Shown one piece after another: positions 55,377 through 63,193 of a stretch of DNA of 64,000 nucleotides. The translations under genes and the position numbers were made by a program. The stretch's first letter is position 1, and every line of letters begins with the position of its first letter. This DNA comes from Spirosoma endbachense (GTDB taxonomy: Bacteria > Bacteroidota > Bacteroidia > Cytophagales > Spirosomataceae), in assembly GCF_010233585.1 (NCBI RefSeq), contig NZ_CP045997.1, positions 6,871,018 to 6,935,017 of the forward strand, in the 5' to 3' direction. The notes under the pieces were generated by a model, which saw nothing but the letters and a program-made list of their open reading frames with translations, was not told the DNA's origin and did no database searches.

Positions 55377-55532
55377 AACAGATCATGAATCGGCATGCCA
55401 AAAATAAGCGTGCAAAAGGAGCCCTGGCTGTTTTTTTAGTCGAACGGTTAAAGATCAGGACAGACAGTAAAAGTCCGCTAATCGTATTCAAAACGATAAG
55501 AGCTATACTTGTCAATCCGGAAAATGAAGCAG

Positions 55533-57722
55533 CTAAGCAGGCAATGGAGGAGCCATATCTGACGATGTAGGCAGAATGAAAATGAACGTAGTGCCTTCAT
55601 TGGCCCCCGAGTGGACCTCATAGCGCCCTCGAATGGCGTCCATACGGGCCTGAATATTCCGCAATCCCATACCGCTGGCATCGGCGGGGTCCATACCGCA
55701 GCCATTATCTTTCACGATCATATTCAACTCTGTTGAGAATCGTCGGAAAATAATATCCGCTTCTGTGGCCTCCGAGTGGCGCAGAATATTGCTGCATAGT
55801 TCGATACAGATCGAGTATAAGTTAAACTCGGTGGTTTTGTCCAGCCGAGGAAGCTGCGTGTTGTCTAATCGAAACGTAACCTGTTGCGATGAGTTAAGCT
55901 TATTGACCAACCGTTTCAACGCTTCCGATAAACCCTGTTTTTCTAATTCGTCGGGCTGTAAATTATGGGACAGATAACGAACCTCAGCAAATGCCTCTTT
56001 GGTCATTCCCAACAGATTACGGTAAATCTGTTGTTCCCGTTCGGGCATTTGGGTTGGATTCAACGCAGACAGACTAACTTTAATGGCTGCCAGCAGTCCA
56101 CCAAGACTATCGTGCAGGTCAGCAGCCATCCGCTTCCGTTCGAGCGTCTGCCCACGCAGCAGAGCCTCTTCAATTTCCCGGTTTTTGGCACGCAGCTGAT
56201 CATTCGCAAGCTTTAGCTCTACAGTACGCTCGGCTACTTTATCTTCTAATCCCCGATTTAGCCCCTCAATTTCCTGCTTCTGACGGGCAATAAGCTGGCT
56301 TTTTCGGTAATAAACAGCCACGAAGATCAGTAGCATCGCCAATCCACTCACCAAAAATAAGCGCATCAGCGACTCCTGCTCAATCGTATGACTCAGTGAT
56401 TCAATGCGGGCCCGCTGCTCAAGCCGGCTCCGTTGCGAATCGGCCCGCAAACGCTCGGTCTCGATACGCTGGCGAAGTTGGTTCATCCGGTTTTCACCTG
56501 CAATCTGCTCCCGTTCAGCTTCAGCCCGCAGGCGGGCAATTTCGGCCTGCCGCCGAACATCCATCAGCTCACGTTGCTGAATCAACTGATTTTTCTCGGC
56601 TTCTTCGCGCACCAGCCGAATAGCATATTCATTTTGCAGGGCCAGCGTTTCCTCCACTCGTTTTTGCTTGTTGAGGCTATCCTTAACCATGTTAAATTCT
56701 TCGAACTGAATTAGCGCCTTCTCGGTTTGACCATCTGCTCTATAAGCATGATATAGGGCTTGACTGGCCATTTGCCGTATCCGCAGGTTTTCCTGGCGCC
56801 GGGCAACATCCATCGCCCGTTCGCCATATGAAATGGCTAATGGAACATTTTTTATCTGCACAAAGCACTCTGCCAGACGCGCCCATACAGATGCCTCTCC
56901 TACGGCGCTATTTAATTGTTTCCAGCCAACTAATGCTTCTTCGTAATAAGGAATAGCCTTTTCGGGCTGATGGCGTGTATTATAAAAATCGCCTAGCCGT
57001 TCGTCGGCATAAATAATATTCGAGAGCGAGGTCGTTTCCCGATTTAAGCGACGACTTTCTTCAAACTGAATACGGGCGGCATCGAACTTCTTCTGCCGTT
57101 CATAGACTTCACCGATTTGTGTGACAACCTGAGCCATCAACAGTTTTCGATTCTGTCTGGAAACCAGCGTATTCAGCGGAAGCATTCTTAAAGACGTCTG
57201 GTAGCTTTGGAGTGCTTTAGGATAATCGCGCAGCATTACATAAATATCACCCATATTCATTTCCACCTGCCAAAGGGGCGAACTGGTTTTGGGCAATCCT
57301 GCGGCCAAGAGTGATGCCTGCTGATTAATTTGTAATGCTTTCGGGTAATCGTTTTTCCGGACTCGATAATAGAACTCTTCCAGCATCAACCCCCTGACCT
57401 GGTAAAGATCATTGTGAAGTAATCGGGCCTGCTGTACGAGTTTGGTCGCGTAATAAAGGCTACTGTCGCCAGGGGGATTACGCCATTGTTTAAACACAAC
57501 GGCAAGGTAACGTAACCCTTCCAGCTGCGTAGTATCGTTACGTAACGTACGCGATAAACGCTCAGCGGTTCGGATGTGCTGCTGGCCCAGAGACCGCAGA
57601 CTATCCATGTATTGCTGATCGCTGCGACGATCAAAGTTTGGGTCAGGCAATAGCGGCCGCGTTTGTGCCAGGCACAACCCAACACGACTGAATAGTATAA
57701 TCCAGATTGCCAAACTTCTCAT
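55533..57722 (-). CDS. TPR-containing sensor histidine kinase (HisKA_3 type)
   Basis: 729 residues with a signal peptide (1-19). The periplasmic part (about 40-370) carries tetratricopeptide repeats such as NMGDIYVMLRDYPKALQSYQTSLR and DERLGDFYNTRHQPEKAIPYYEEAL. A long charged coiled coil (about 375-450) rich in Glu/Arg/Gln follows, then one transmembrane helix (LFLVSGLAMLLIFVAVYY) and a second coiled coil. The dimerisation and phospho-acceptor box has His537 in RMAADLHDSLGG. The ATPase domain has NILRHSEAT, DNGCGMDP and MGLRNIQAR. This is the NarX-like class, which normally partners a NarL/LuxR-type regulator. None is adjacent. Confidence 0.93.
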   Translation of the reverse strand: MRSLAIWIILFSRVGLCLAQTRPLLPDPNFDRRSDQQYMDSLRSLGQQHIRTAERLSRTLRNDTTQLEGLRYLAVVFKQWRNPPGDSSLYYATKLVQQARLLHNDLYQVRGLMLEEFYYRVRKNDYPKALQINQQASLLAAGLPKTSSPLWQVEMNMGDIYVMLRDYPKALQSYQTSLRMLPLNTLVSRQNRKLLMAQVVTQIGEVYERQKKFDAARIQFEESRRLNRETTSLSNIIYADERLGDFYNTRHQPEKAIPYYEEALVGWKQLNSAVGEASVWARLAECFVQIKNVPLAISYGERAMDVARRQENLRIRQMASQALYHAYRADGQTEKALIQFEEFNMVKDSLNKQKRVEETLALQNEYAIRLVREEAEKNQLIQQRELMDVRRQAEIARLRAEAEREQIAGENRMNQLRQRIETERLRADSQRSRLEQRARIESLSHTIEQESLMRLFLVSGLAMLLIFVAVYYRKSQLIARQKQEIEGLNRGLEDKVAERTVELKLANDQLRAKNREIEEALLRGQTLERKRMAADLHDSLGGLLAAIKVSLSALNPTQMPEREQQIYRNLLGMTKEAFAEVRYLSHNLQPDELEKQGLSEALKRLVNKLNSSQQVTFRLDNTQLPRLDKTTEFNLYSICIELCSNILRHSEATEADIIFRRFSTELNMIVKDNGCGMDPADASGMGLRNIQARMDAIRGRYEVHSGANEGTTFIFILPTSSDMAPPLPA

Positions 57723-58074
57723 AGACCACTACGCAAACAGAGACTCCGCCGATATGGATGCTAAAAGTAAATACGGAAAGCAGATAATCAAGCGTTTACC
57801 CCGAAAAAACTTCTACATTTCTACCCTAAATTATAGCTAACCAGTCAATTTTAAGTATTTTGATTAATAGCCGTGAAATAAATATCTGATTTTTTTACTA
57901 ATAAAATTAAACACTTTGCCACCAAAGTGAATCTATAAAATACTTTCTTGCGTAAGTACAAAGTTTTCTCTGAATAAGTATTTTAAACTAAAAATGTCGT
58001 TTTGCAATAAATTCCGCTGAATACGCGAAATTTCCCAAAGATTAACGATTGTTTGGCAAATTTTTTGCACTATT
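57723..58074. other. A/T-rich region upstream of the ECF sigma gene
   Basis: 352 bases between the divergent kinase and sigma genes, without a coding frame. It is rich in A/T runs such as TTTTTTACTAATAAAATTAAA and holds the start of the sigma control region. I see no exact promoter for the kinase. Confidence 0.45.
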
Positions 58075-58108
58075 CATTTGCAAATGAGCCTGTAAACGCT
58101 TTACTTTG
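58075..58108 (+). promoter_or_regulatory. Candidate promoter with overlapping palindrome for the ECF sigma gene
   Basis: CATTTGCAAATG (58075-58086) is a perfect 12-base palindrome that includes the TTG at 58078-58080. Twenty bases later comes TTACTTTG (58101-58108), which matches TAnnTTTG in all but one defined base. The palindrome overlapping the -33 element could be a repressor operator. The leader to the ATG at 58199 would be about 85 bases. Confidence 0.5.
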
Positions 58109-58198
58109 ATTCCTGCATTACCAGAATTTATAAAAAAACATAACCCCCGCACACACTATCGGAACACAGCTCTACGTTACCTAATTGTCTTACTGAAA

Positions 58199-58798
58199 AT
58201 GGAAAAAGCCCAGGTAAACGACAGTGAGTTGATTTCCCTGTACATCCGTGGTAATGAAAAAGCCTTTGCAAAATTAGTGCAGCGGCACAAATCGAAGATT
58301 TACACTACCATTTATTTGATCGTCAAAGATCAGTACGTGGCCGAAGATTTAATGCAGGACACCTTTATAAAAGCGGTGGACACGCTTAAGTCTGGTAAAT
58401 ACAACGAGGAGGGAAAATTTCTACCCTGGATTATCCGCATCGCTCACAACTTGGCCATTGACTATTTCCGAAAAGATAAACGCTACCCCAGTGTGGTGTT
58501 TGAAGACGGAAGCAGTGTGTTTAATACGCTTGAGTTTGCTGAAGATTCGGTAGAATCATTGCAAATTCGCCAGGAAACACACGAGCATTTGCGCGAACTG
58601 ATTCAGCGATTGCCGGAACAACAGCGTCAAGTGCTCATTATGCGGCACTACGAGGAAATGAGTTTCCAGGAGATTGCCGATGCAACCGGAGTCAGCATCA
58701 ACACAGCTTTGGGACGTATGCGTTATGCGCTGATTAATCTGCGCAAACAACTGAGCAAACGTTCGCTGAGTTATGATAAAAACATTTACCCAAGATGA
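58199..58798 (+). CDS. ECF-type RNA polymerase sigma factor
   Basis: 199 residues from the ATG at 58199; a TTG at 58106 would overlap the promoter. Region 2 is NEKAFAKLVQRHKSKIYTTIYLIVKDQYVAEDLMQDTFIKAV with the core-binding DLMQDTF motif, then FLPWIIRIAHNLAIDYFRK for -10 recognition. Region 4 reads LPEQQRQVLIMRHYEEMSFQEIADATGVSINTALGRMRYAL, an intact helix-turn-helix. No anti-sigma factor with a zinc motif follows. Instead a small gene overlaps its last 26 bases. The targets are unknown. Confidence 0.93.
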   Translation: MEKAQVNDSELISLYIRGNEKAFAKLVQRHKSKIYTTIYLIVKDQYVAEDLMQDTFIKAVDTLKSGKYNEEGKFLPWIIRIAHNLAIDYFRKDKRYPSVVFEDGSSVFNTLEFAEDSVESLQIRQETHEHLRELIQRLPEQQRQVLIMRHYEEMSFQEIADATGVSINTALGRMRYALINLRKQLSKRSLSYDKNIYPR

Positions 58799-59024
58799 TG
58801 TAATCCGGTACGTCTATGAGGAGACCTCTCCAGAGGAGAACCTGCTCATTGAAGACGCCATGATGTCTGAACCGGAATTGATGACGTTCTTTCTCGAAGC
58901 CCTCGAACTACGGGCTTTGATGAATAAAATTGAACGTCAACCCCGAAAAAGTACGGTTCAGAGCATTCTGAATTACTCCAAACACCATCCGGCAAACCCA
59001 CCAACCCGTCTGCGTCATTCGTAG
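58773..59024 (+). CDS. Small acidic protein coupled to the sigma factor, unknown function
   Basis: 83 residues. The N-terminal 60 are strongly acidic and helical: MIKTFTQDDVIRYVYEETSPEENLLIEDAM, then MMSEPELMTFFLEALELRALMNKI. The C-terminal 25 residues are basic (ERQPRKSTVQSILNYSKHH). It starts inside the sigma gene (26-base overlap), which means translational coupling. Its size, charge and position suggest that it binds the sigma factor or its regulator, as small anti-sigma-like or scaffold proteins do. I do not recognise a known anti-sigma domain; there is no HxxxCxxC zinc motif and no membrane helix. Confidence 0.75.
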   Translation: MIKTFTQDDVIRYVYEETSPEENLLIEDAMMSEPELMTFFLEALELRALMNKIERQPRKSTVQSILNYSKHHPANPPTRLRHS

Positions 59025-59042
59025 CGAGTTAGTGGGTTTTGT
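58994..59042 (+). terminator. Terminator of the sigma operon
   Basis: AAACCCACCAAC (58994-59005) pairs with GTTAGTGGGTTT (59028-59039) with one mismatch, followed by a short T run. The left arm is within the end of the small gene. Confidence 0.65.
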
Positions 59043-59064
59043 TGTATTCCAGACATTGGACATT

Positions 59065-59109
59065 GGATAACAGATCGCAGCCTTGTTAACTGGCTATGAT
59101 CTGTTATCC
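59065..59109. repeat. Inverted repeat upstream of nth
   Basis: GGATAACAGATC (59065-59076) and GATCTGTTATCC (59098-59109) are perfect inverted copies 21 bases apart. A direct repeat ACATTGG ACATTGG abuts the left arm. The structure ends 21 bases before the nth ATG and may be a terminator remnant or a control element. Confidence 0.5.
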
Positions 59110-59130
59110 GGTGTTTAAGGTCGTTTTTGT

Positions 59131-59778
59131 ATGCAAAAAAAAGAACGCTTCCAGCGATTTCTCGATTATTTTACCCAGCATTATCCGGAGCCTAAAACAG
59201 AATTAAATTTCGGCAACCCGTTTGAGTTGCTGGTTGCTGTTATTTTATCGGCTCAGTGCACGGATAAGCGAATTAACCAGATTACTCCAGCTCTTTTTGC
59301 TCGCTTTTCGGAGCCAGAATCGCTGGCGGCTGCCTCGGTTGATGAAGTATTTACCTACATCCGCAGCGTGTCGTATCCCAACAACAAGGCAAAGCACCTG
59401 GTCGGGATGGCAAAAGTGTTAATGGAACGCTTTGGGGGAGAAATTCCGGCAACCGTTGAGGAGTTGCAGACATTGCCGGGCGTTGGCCGAAAAACGGCCC
59501 ATGTCATTTTATCAGTCGTCTATAATGAACCGACAATGGCCGTTGACACGCATGTTTTTCGTGTCTCACATCGGCTGGGGCTTGCTCCACTAACTGCAAC
59601 AACGCCACTTGCCGTTGAAAAAGCATTGATGGCCCACATTCCGAAACAATACGTCCCTAAAGCTCATCACTGGCTTATTTTACATGGACGATATGTATGC
59701 CTCGCCCGTACACCTAAGTGCGAAATATGCGCCCTGAAGGAATTTTGCAAGTATTATGAGAAGCGTTTTGGATTATGA
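59131..59778 (+). CDS. nth: Endonuclease III
   Basis: 215 residues. This is a bifunctional DNA glycosylase/AP lyase that removes oxidised pyrimidines. The helix-hairpin-helix is LPGVGRKTAHVILS, with catalytic Lys121, and Asp139 is in AVDTHVFRV. The [4Fe-4S] cluster loop is complete: Cys190, Cys197, Cys200 and Cys206 in the spacing C-x6-C-x2-C-x5-C. Length and motif positions match the E. coli enzyme within one residue. It converges with ndk on a shared hairpin. Confidence 0.97.
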   Translation: MQKKERFQRFLDYFTQHYPEPKTELNFGNPFELLVAVILSAQCTDKRINQITPALFARFSEPESLAAASVDEVFTYIRSVSYPNNKAKHLVGMAKVLMERFGGEIPATVEELQTLPGVGRKTAHVILSVVYNEPTMAVDTHVFRVSHRLGLAPLTATTPLAVEKALMAHIPKQYVPKAHHWLILHGRYVCLARTPKCEICALKEFCKYYEKRFGL

Positions 59779-59820
59779 CCAGGCTGATTACTCTATGAAT
59801 AGCCTTTAATCAGCCTGATC
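59777..59820. terminator. Bidirectional hairpin between nth and ndk
   Basis: GACCAGGCTGATTA (59777-59790) pairs with TAATCAGCCTGATC (59807-59820) with one mismatch and a 16-base loop. The left arm overlaps the nth stop codon, and the right arm is 10 bases from the ndk stop. Confidence 0.7.
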
Positions 59821-59830
59821 ACCGTTCAGA

Positions 59831-60250
59831 CTAAAATTGCTCTGTTGCAGCAAAAAAGAAGCTTCCCTCAATTGCGGCATTCTCATCCGAGTCAGAGCCG
59901 TGAATCGCGTTTGCTTCAATTGACTTGGCATACAACTTGCGAATTGTCCCTTCTTCAGCCTGTGCCGGATTCGTAGCACCAATCAATTTACGGAAATCCG
60001 CAACCGCATTTTCTTTTTCCAGAATCATGGGTACAATCGCTCCCGAAGACATATAGGCCCGTAGATCGTTATAAAACGGGCGTTCGCGGTGAACGGCGTA
60101 AAATTGACCAGCCCGCTCAGGCGTTAGCTGAGTCTTTTTGATTGCAACGATACGGAAGCCTGCTTCTTCAATCAGTTTAATAATTGCTCCAGTATGCCCG
60201 CCTTCTACTGCGTCGGGCTTAATCATGGTGAACGTTTGGTTCGTAGCCAT
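59831..60250 (-). CDS. ndk: Nucleoside diphosphate kinase
   Basis: 139 residues, the common length. It transfers a phosphate from ATP to nucleoside diphosphates through a phosphohistidine. Family motifs are [34 protein letters not shown], and the active site [20 protein letters not shown] with the catalytic His. The gene is single, with its own promoter element upstream and a hairpin shared with nth downstream. Confidence 0.97.
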   Translation of the reverse strand: MATNQTFTMIKPDAVEGGHTGAIIKLIEEAGFRIVAIKKTQLTPERAGQFYAVHRERPFYNDLRAYMSSGAIVPMILEKENAVADFRKLIGATNPAQAEEGTIRKLYAKSIEANAIHGSDSDENAAIEGSFFFAATEQF

Positions 60251-60280
60251 CAGGGATTATTTCCAAATTTTATTTGGGCG

Positions 60281-60288
60281 CAAAGGTA
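60281..60288 (-). promoter_or_regulatory. -7 element of ndk
   Basis: Minus-strand TACCTTTG, followed by CGCCC, is an exact TAnnTTTG match 31 bases upstream of the ndk ATG, with a leader of about 25 bases. No TTG occurs at 19-21 bases. Confidence 0.55.
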
Positions 60289-60346
60289 AGCACTTTACCC
60301 GAAATGCCATGTAGGTCAATTAGCCCACTGATATCCAAATTATTCG

Positions 60347-60354
60347 TACTTTTG
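60347..60354 (+). promoter_or_regulatory. Candidate -7 element of the DHH phosphoesterase gene
   Basis: TACTTTTG is an exact TAnnTTTG match 31 bases upstream of the ATG at 60385. It lies inside a longer open frame, which supports the shorter gene start. There is no clear TTG at the right distance. Confidence 0.5.
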
Positions 60355-60384
60355 GGTTTCGATTACGGCTTCGGCTGTTTGTTT

Positions 60385-61416
60385 ATGCAAGATATTGAAG
60401 CAATTGGTGCAGTTATCGGACAACCGCTGAGTGGTACCGCCCAAACTGTGCTGATTACAACTCACCAGAATCCTGACGCTGATGCTATGGGATCATCGCT
60501 GGGTTTGGCGGGTTACCTCCGCAAAAAAGGTCACCGCGTGACAGTTGTCACCCCTACCGACTACGGGCAAAATCTGTATTGGATGCCGGGTAATGATGAC
60601 GTCATTGCCTTCGACGAGAAAGTTCGGGTAACAGTGGCCCAATTAATGGAAGAGGCCGATGTGATCTTTTGTCTCGACTTCTCGAGCCTGGACCGCATCC
60701 GCGATCTGGCGCCCATGGTGCGTCAGTCACGCGCCCGTAAGATCCTGATCGATCACCATCTCGAACCGGAAGCATTCGCTGACCTGGCTCTTTGGGACCC
60801 AAGTGCTGCTGCCACCGCCGAGCTTGTTTTCCGGCTAATTGTGCAGTTAGGCGACAAAGATCTACTCGACATTCCTATTGCCGAGTGTTTGTATTCGGGA
60901 CTGATGACCGACACGGGTTCTTTTCGCCACTCGAATACAACCGGTGATGTGCATCGCATGGCGGCTGAGCTGCTCGATCTTAAGATCGATGTAAGCAGCA
61001 TTCACCGACGTATTTTCGACAATGTATCGCTTGATAAGTTTCGGCTATTAGGTTATGTCCTAAACGAAAAGTTGAAAGTAGTACCCGAGTATAAATTTGC
61101 CTATATCACCCTAACTGACGCCGAACTAAAGCAGTATCGATCCAAAACGGGCGATACGGAAGGCATGGTCAACTATGCACTGTCGGTAGAAGGCGTGGTG
61201 ATGGCTGCAATTTTGATTGACCGTAACGATGAAATTCGTCTCTCTTTTCGTTCAATCGGCGATTTTTCAGTTCGCGAGCTGTCAAGCAAACACTTTAATG
61301 GCGGAGGCCATCGAAATGCTGCCGGTGGACGATCTAAGTTGTCGTTGGCCGAAACCGAGAAAAAACTTTTAACAATACTCCCTCAGTATCAACAACAGTT
61401 GCTGGAGACTGTCTGA
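60385..61416 (+). CDS. DHH-family phosphoesterase (NrnA type)
   Basis: 343 residues from the ATG at 60385 (MQDIEAIGAVIG). The upstream frame from 60274 overlaps the promoter and is unlikely. The DHH domain has the metal motifs THQNPDADAMGSS, CLDFSSLDR, and KILIDHHLEP. The C-terminal DHHA1 domain ends in SSKHFNGGGHRNAAGGRSKL. NrnA-type enzymes degrade short oligoribonucleotides and dephosphorylate pAp. A partial overlap of role with the nearby RNase R in RNA turnover is plausible. Confidence 0.92.
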   Translation: MQDIEAIGAVIGQPLSGTAQTVLITTHQNPDADAMGSSLGLAGYLRKKGHRVTVVTPTDYGQNLYWMPGNDDVIAFDEKVRVTVAQLMEEADVIFCLDFSSLDRIRDLAPMVRQSRARKILIDHHLEPEAFADLALWDPSAAATAELVFRLIVQLGDKDLLDIPIAECLYSGLMTDTGSFRHSNTTGDVHRMAAELLDLKIDVSSIHRRIFDNVSLDKFRLLGYVLNEKLKVVPEYKFAYITLTDAELKQYRSKTGDTEGMVNYALSVEGVVMAAILIDRNDEIRLSFRSIGDFSVRELSSKHFNGGGHRNAAGGRSKLSLAETEKKLLTILPQYQQQLLETV

Positions 61417-61532
61417 GAAATGGTTTGTGCCGGACCGCCGGAGCGGTTTGTTGTTCGTAGTTACCGACCGGCATAAACATTAAAAATCACAAACTGCGAA
61501 CGTACTTTAAGCATAAAAACCAGTATTTTCTC

Positions 61533-62459
61533 ATGTCTCTTAAAAATTTCGGGAAAGCCGCCCTGATTGTCGCTGTAGTAGCGGCTTGCGGTAAAAACCG
61601 CGTTCAGGTAACGGAAAACGGCCTGAAGTACCAAATCCATGAGCAGGCTGACAGCCCTCGGAAAGGAAAAGTCGGTGACATCCTCAGCCTTCACCTGACT
61701 CTGCTCAACAACAAAGATTCTGTCTTGCGTGATACGCATAAAGAAGGCGCCCCCTTCCAGATGCTGTTGCAAGTCCCACCATTTAAAGGAAGCTACGAAG
61801 AAGGCCTCACAATGCTTGGCAAAGGTGACAGCGCAACCTTCTATGTAAGCGCCGATTCGCTGTTTACACGGGCTATGCAGCCACTACCTCCGGGGGTACA
61901 GAAAGGTACAGACATTGGTATCGCGGTAAAAGTCATGAATGTGCAGTCGGAAGACGAGTACAAAAAGTCTCAGGCTGCTGACTTTGAAAAGCAAAAAGGG
62001 GTCGATGCTAAAACCATCGAGAATTACGTTGCCAAAAACGGTTTGGCAGGTAAAGCCCAGAAGACCGAATCAGGCGTTTATTACGTAGTTACTCAACCGG
62101 GTGGTGGACCTACGCCCTCTCGTGGCGACGTTGTACAGGTGCATTACACGGGTAAACTGCTGGACGGCAAAGTATTCGACAGTTCTAAAACGAATCCGCA
62201 GGCAGGTGGCAAACCCGTACAGTTCCCGGTTGGTGTCGGTCAGGTAATTCCTGGTTGGGAAGAAGGTGTCATGAAAATGCACAAAGGCGAAAAAGCCACG
62301 CTGATTATTCCATCCACAATGGCTTATGGCCCACGTGGTAATCAGGGTATTCCACCAAATTCTGTATTGCTGTTTGATATTGAACTGGTAGATATTCAAA
62401 AAGGACAACCTGGTCAACCCGGAATGCCACAACCGGGAATGCCACAGCCAGGCCGGTAA
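61533..62459 (+). CDS. FKBP-type peptidyl-prolyl isomerase lipoprotein
   Basis: 308 residues with a short signal and lipobox AAC (Cys19 in VVAACGKN). It has two FKBP-like domains. The first (about 30-145) has the FKBP strand order (GKVGDILSLHLTLLN, GSYEEGLTMLGKGDSATFYVS) but lacks most active-site aromatics. The second (about 180-295) is canonical: VQVHYTGKLLDGKVFDSS, VIPGWEEGVMKMHKGEKATL, AYGPRG and PPNSVLLFDIELV. The C-terminal tail has GMPQPGMPQPG repeats. It probably assists folding of outer-membrane or periplasmic proteins. It is followed by a terminator. Confidence 0.93.
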   Translation: MSLKNFGKAALIVAVVAACGKNRVQVTENGLKYQIHEQADSPRKGKVGDILSLHLTLLNNKDSVLRDTHKEGAPFQMLLQVPPFKGSYEEGLTMLGKGDSATFYVSADSLFTRAMQPLPPGVQKGTDIGIAVKVMNVQSEDEYKKSQAADFEKQKGVDAKTIENYVAKNGLAGKAQKTESGVYYVVTQPGGGPTPSRGDVVQVHYTGKLLDGKVFDSSKTNPQAGGKPVQFPVGVGQVIPGWEEGVMKMHKGEKATLIIPSTMAYGPRGNQGIPPNSVLLFDIELVDIQKGQPGQPGMPQPGMPQPGR

Positions 62460-62485
62460 TCAATTCCGTTATTTTTCGTTCTTAC

Positions 62486-62521
62486 AAAAGCCGTTCGTAG
62501 TTTTACCTTCGAACGGCTTTT
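62486..62521 (+). terminator. Rho-independent terminator of the FKBP gene
   Basis: AAAAGCCGTTCG (62486-62497) pairs perfectly with CGAACGGCTTTT (62510-62521), with a 12-base loop and a T-rich tail. It ends only 10 bases before the rdgB start. Confidence 0.85.
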
Positions 62522-62530
62522 CTTTTGCTT

Positions 62531-63112
62531 ATGGAGCTTTGCTTTGCAACAAACAACCAACACAAATTAGAGGAAGTATCGGCCTGGCTAGGCGATGCAT
62601 TTCAACTCAAAACGCTCAGCGATATTGGCTGCACCGACGAATTACCCGAAACGACGGGAACAATTCCTGGCAATTCGCGTCAAAAAGCTGACTATGTCTG
62701 GATTAATTTTGGTGTCTCCTGCTTTGCTGACGATTCAGGACTTGAAGTAGAAGCCCTGAACGGCGAACCGGGTGTCGATAGTGCTTTTTATTCCGGTAGT
62801 CGTGATGCGGCAAATAATATTAAAAAGTTATTGACGAATTTAGACGGAGAAGCGAACCGGAAGGCACGATTCATTACCGTCTTTACGCTTCTCCTTCATG
62901 GTATCGAGCATCAGTTTGAAGGGATTGTCGAAGGGCAGATCTTACTGGAACCGCGTGGTGCAGGCGGGTTTGGTTACGATCCCGTTTTTTTACCCGATGG
63001 CCATGACCGTACGTTTGCCGAAATGAGCATTCAGGAGAAGAATGCAATAAGCCATCGGTCGCGCGCGCTGACCAAGATGGTTGCCTATTTGAAAGAACAG
63101 GTATTTTCGTAG
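62531..63112 (+). CDS. rdgB: Non-canonical purine NTP pyrophosphatase (RdgB/HAM1)
   Basis: 193 residues from the ATG at 62531 (MELCFATNNQHKLEEV). A TTG two codons upstream is not needed. Motifs of the ITPase family are present: FATNNQHKLEEV for the phosphate loop, VSCFADDSGLEVEALNGEPGVDSAFYSG with the catalytic Asp pair, GGFGYDPVFLPDG and AISHRSRAL. It hydrolyses dITP, XTP and similar NTPs to keep them out of DNA and RNA. The start lies 10 bases after the upstream terminator. Confidence 0.96.
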   Translation: MELCFATNNQHKLEEVSAWLGDAFQLKTLSDIGCTDELPETTGTIPGNSRQKADYVWINFGVSCFADDSGLEVEALNGEPGVDSAFYSGSRDAANNIKKLLTNLDGEANRKARFITVFTLLLHGIEHQFEGIVEGQILLEPRGAGGFGYDPVFLPDGHDRTFAEMSIQEKNAISHRSRALTKMVAYLKEQVFS

Positions 63113-63131
63113 TCCGGAAATTAGCAACTAC

Positions 63132-63176
63132 CCACAAAAAATGGCCCATAGACTGTCTATGGGCCATTTTTTGTGG
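63132..63176. terminator. 21-bp perfect bidirectional terminator
   Basis: Bases 63132-63152 pair perfectly with 63156-63176, with a 3-base loop. The arms hold ATGGCCCATAGA and its complement, flanked by A6 and T6 runs that act as U tracts in both directions. It ends rdgB on the left and the foldase gene on the right. Confidence 0.88.
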
Positions 63177-63193
63177 TATTGAGCTATCGCTTA

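Noticed and set aside
55385..55570. Small open frames on both strands between the DUF5916 and kinase genes
   Set aside because: They overlap each other on opposite strands, have no conserved-looking sequence and lie in the upstream region of the DUF5916 gene.
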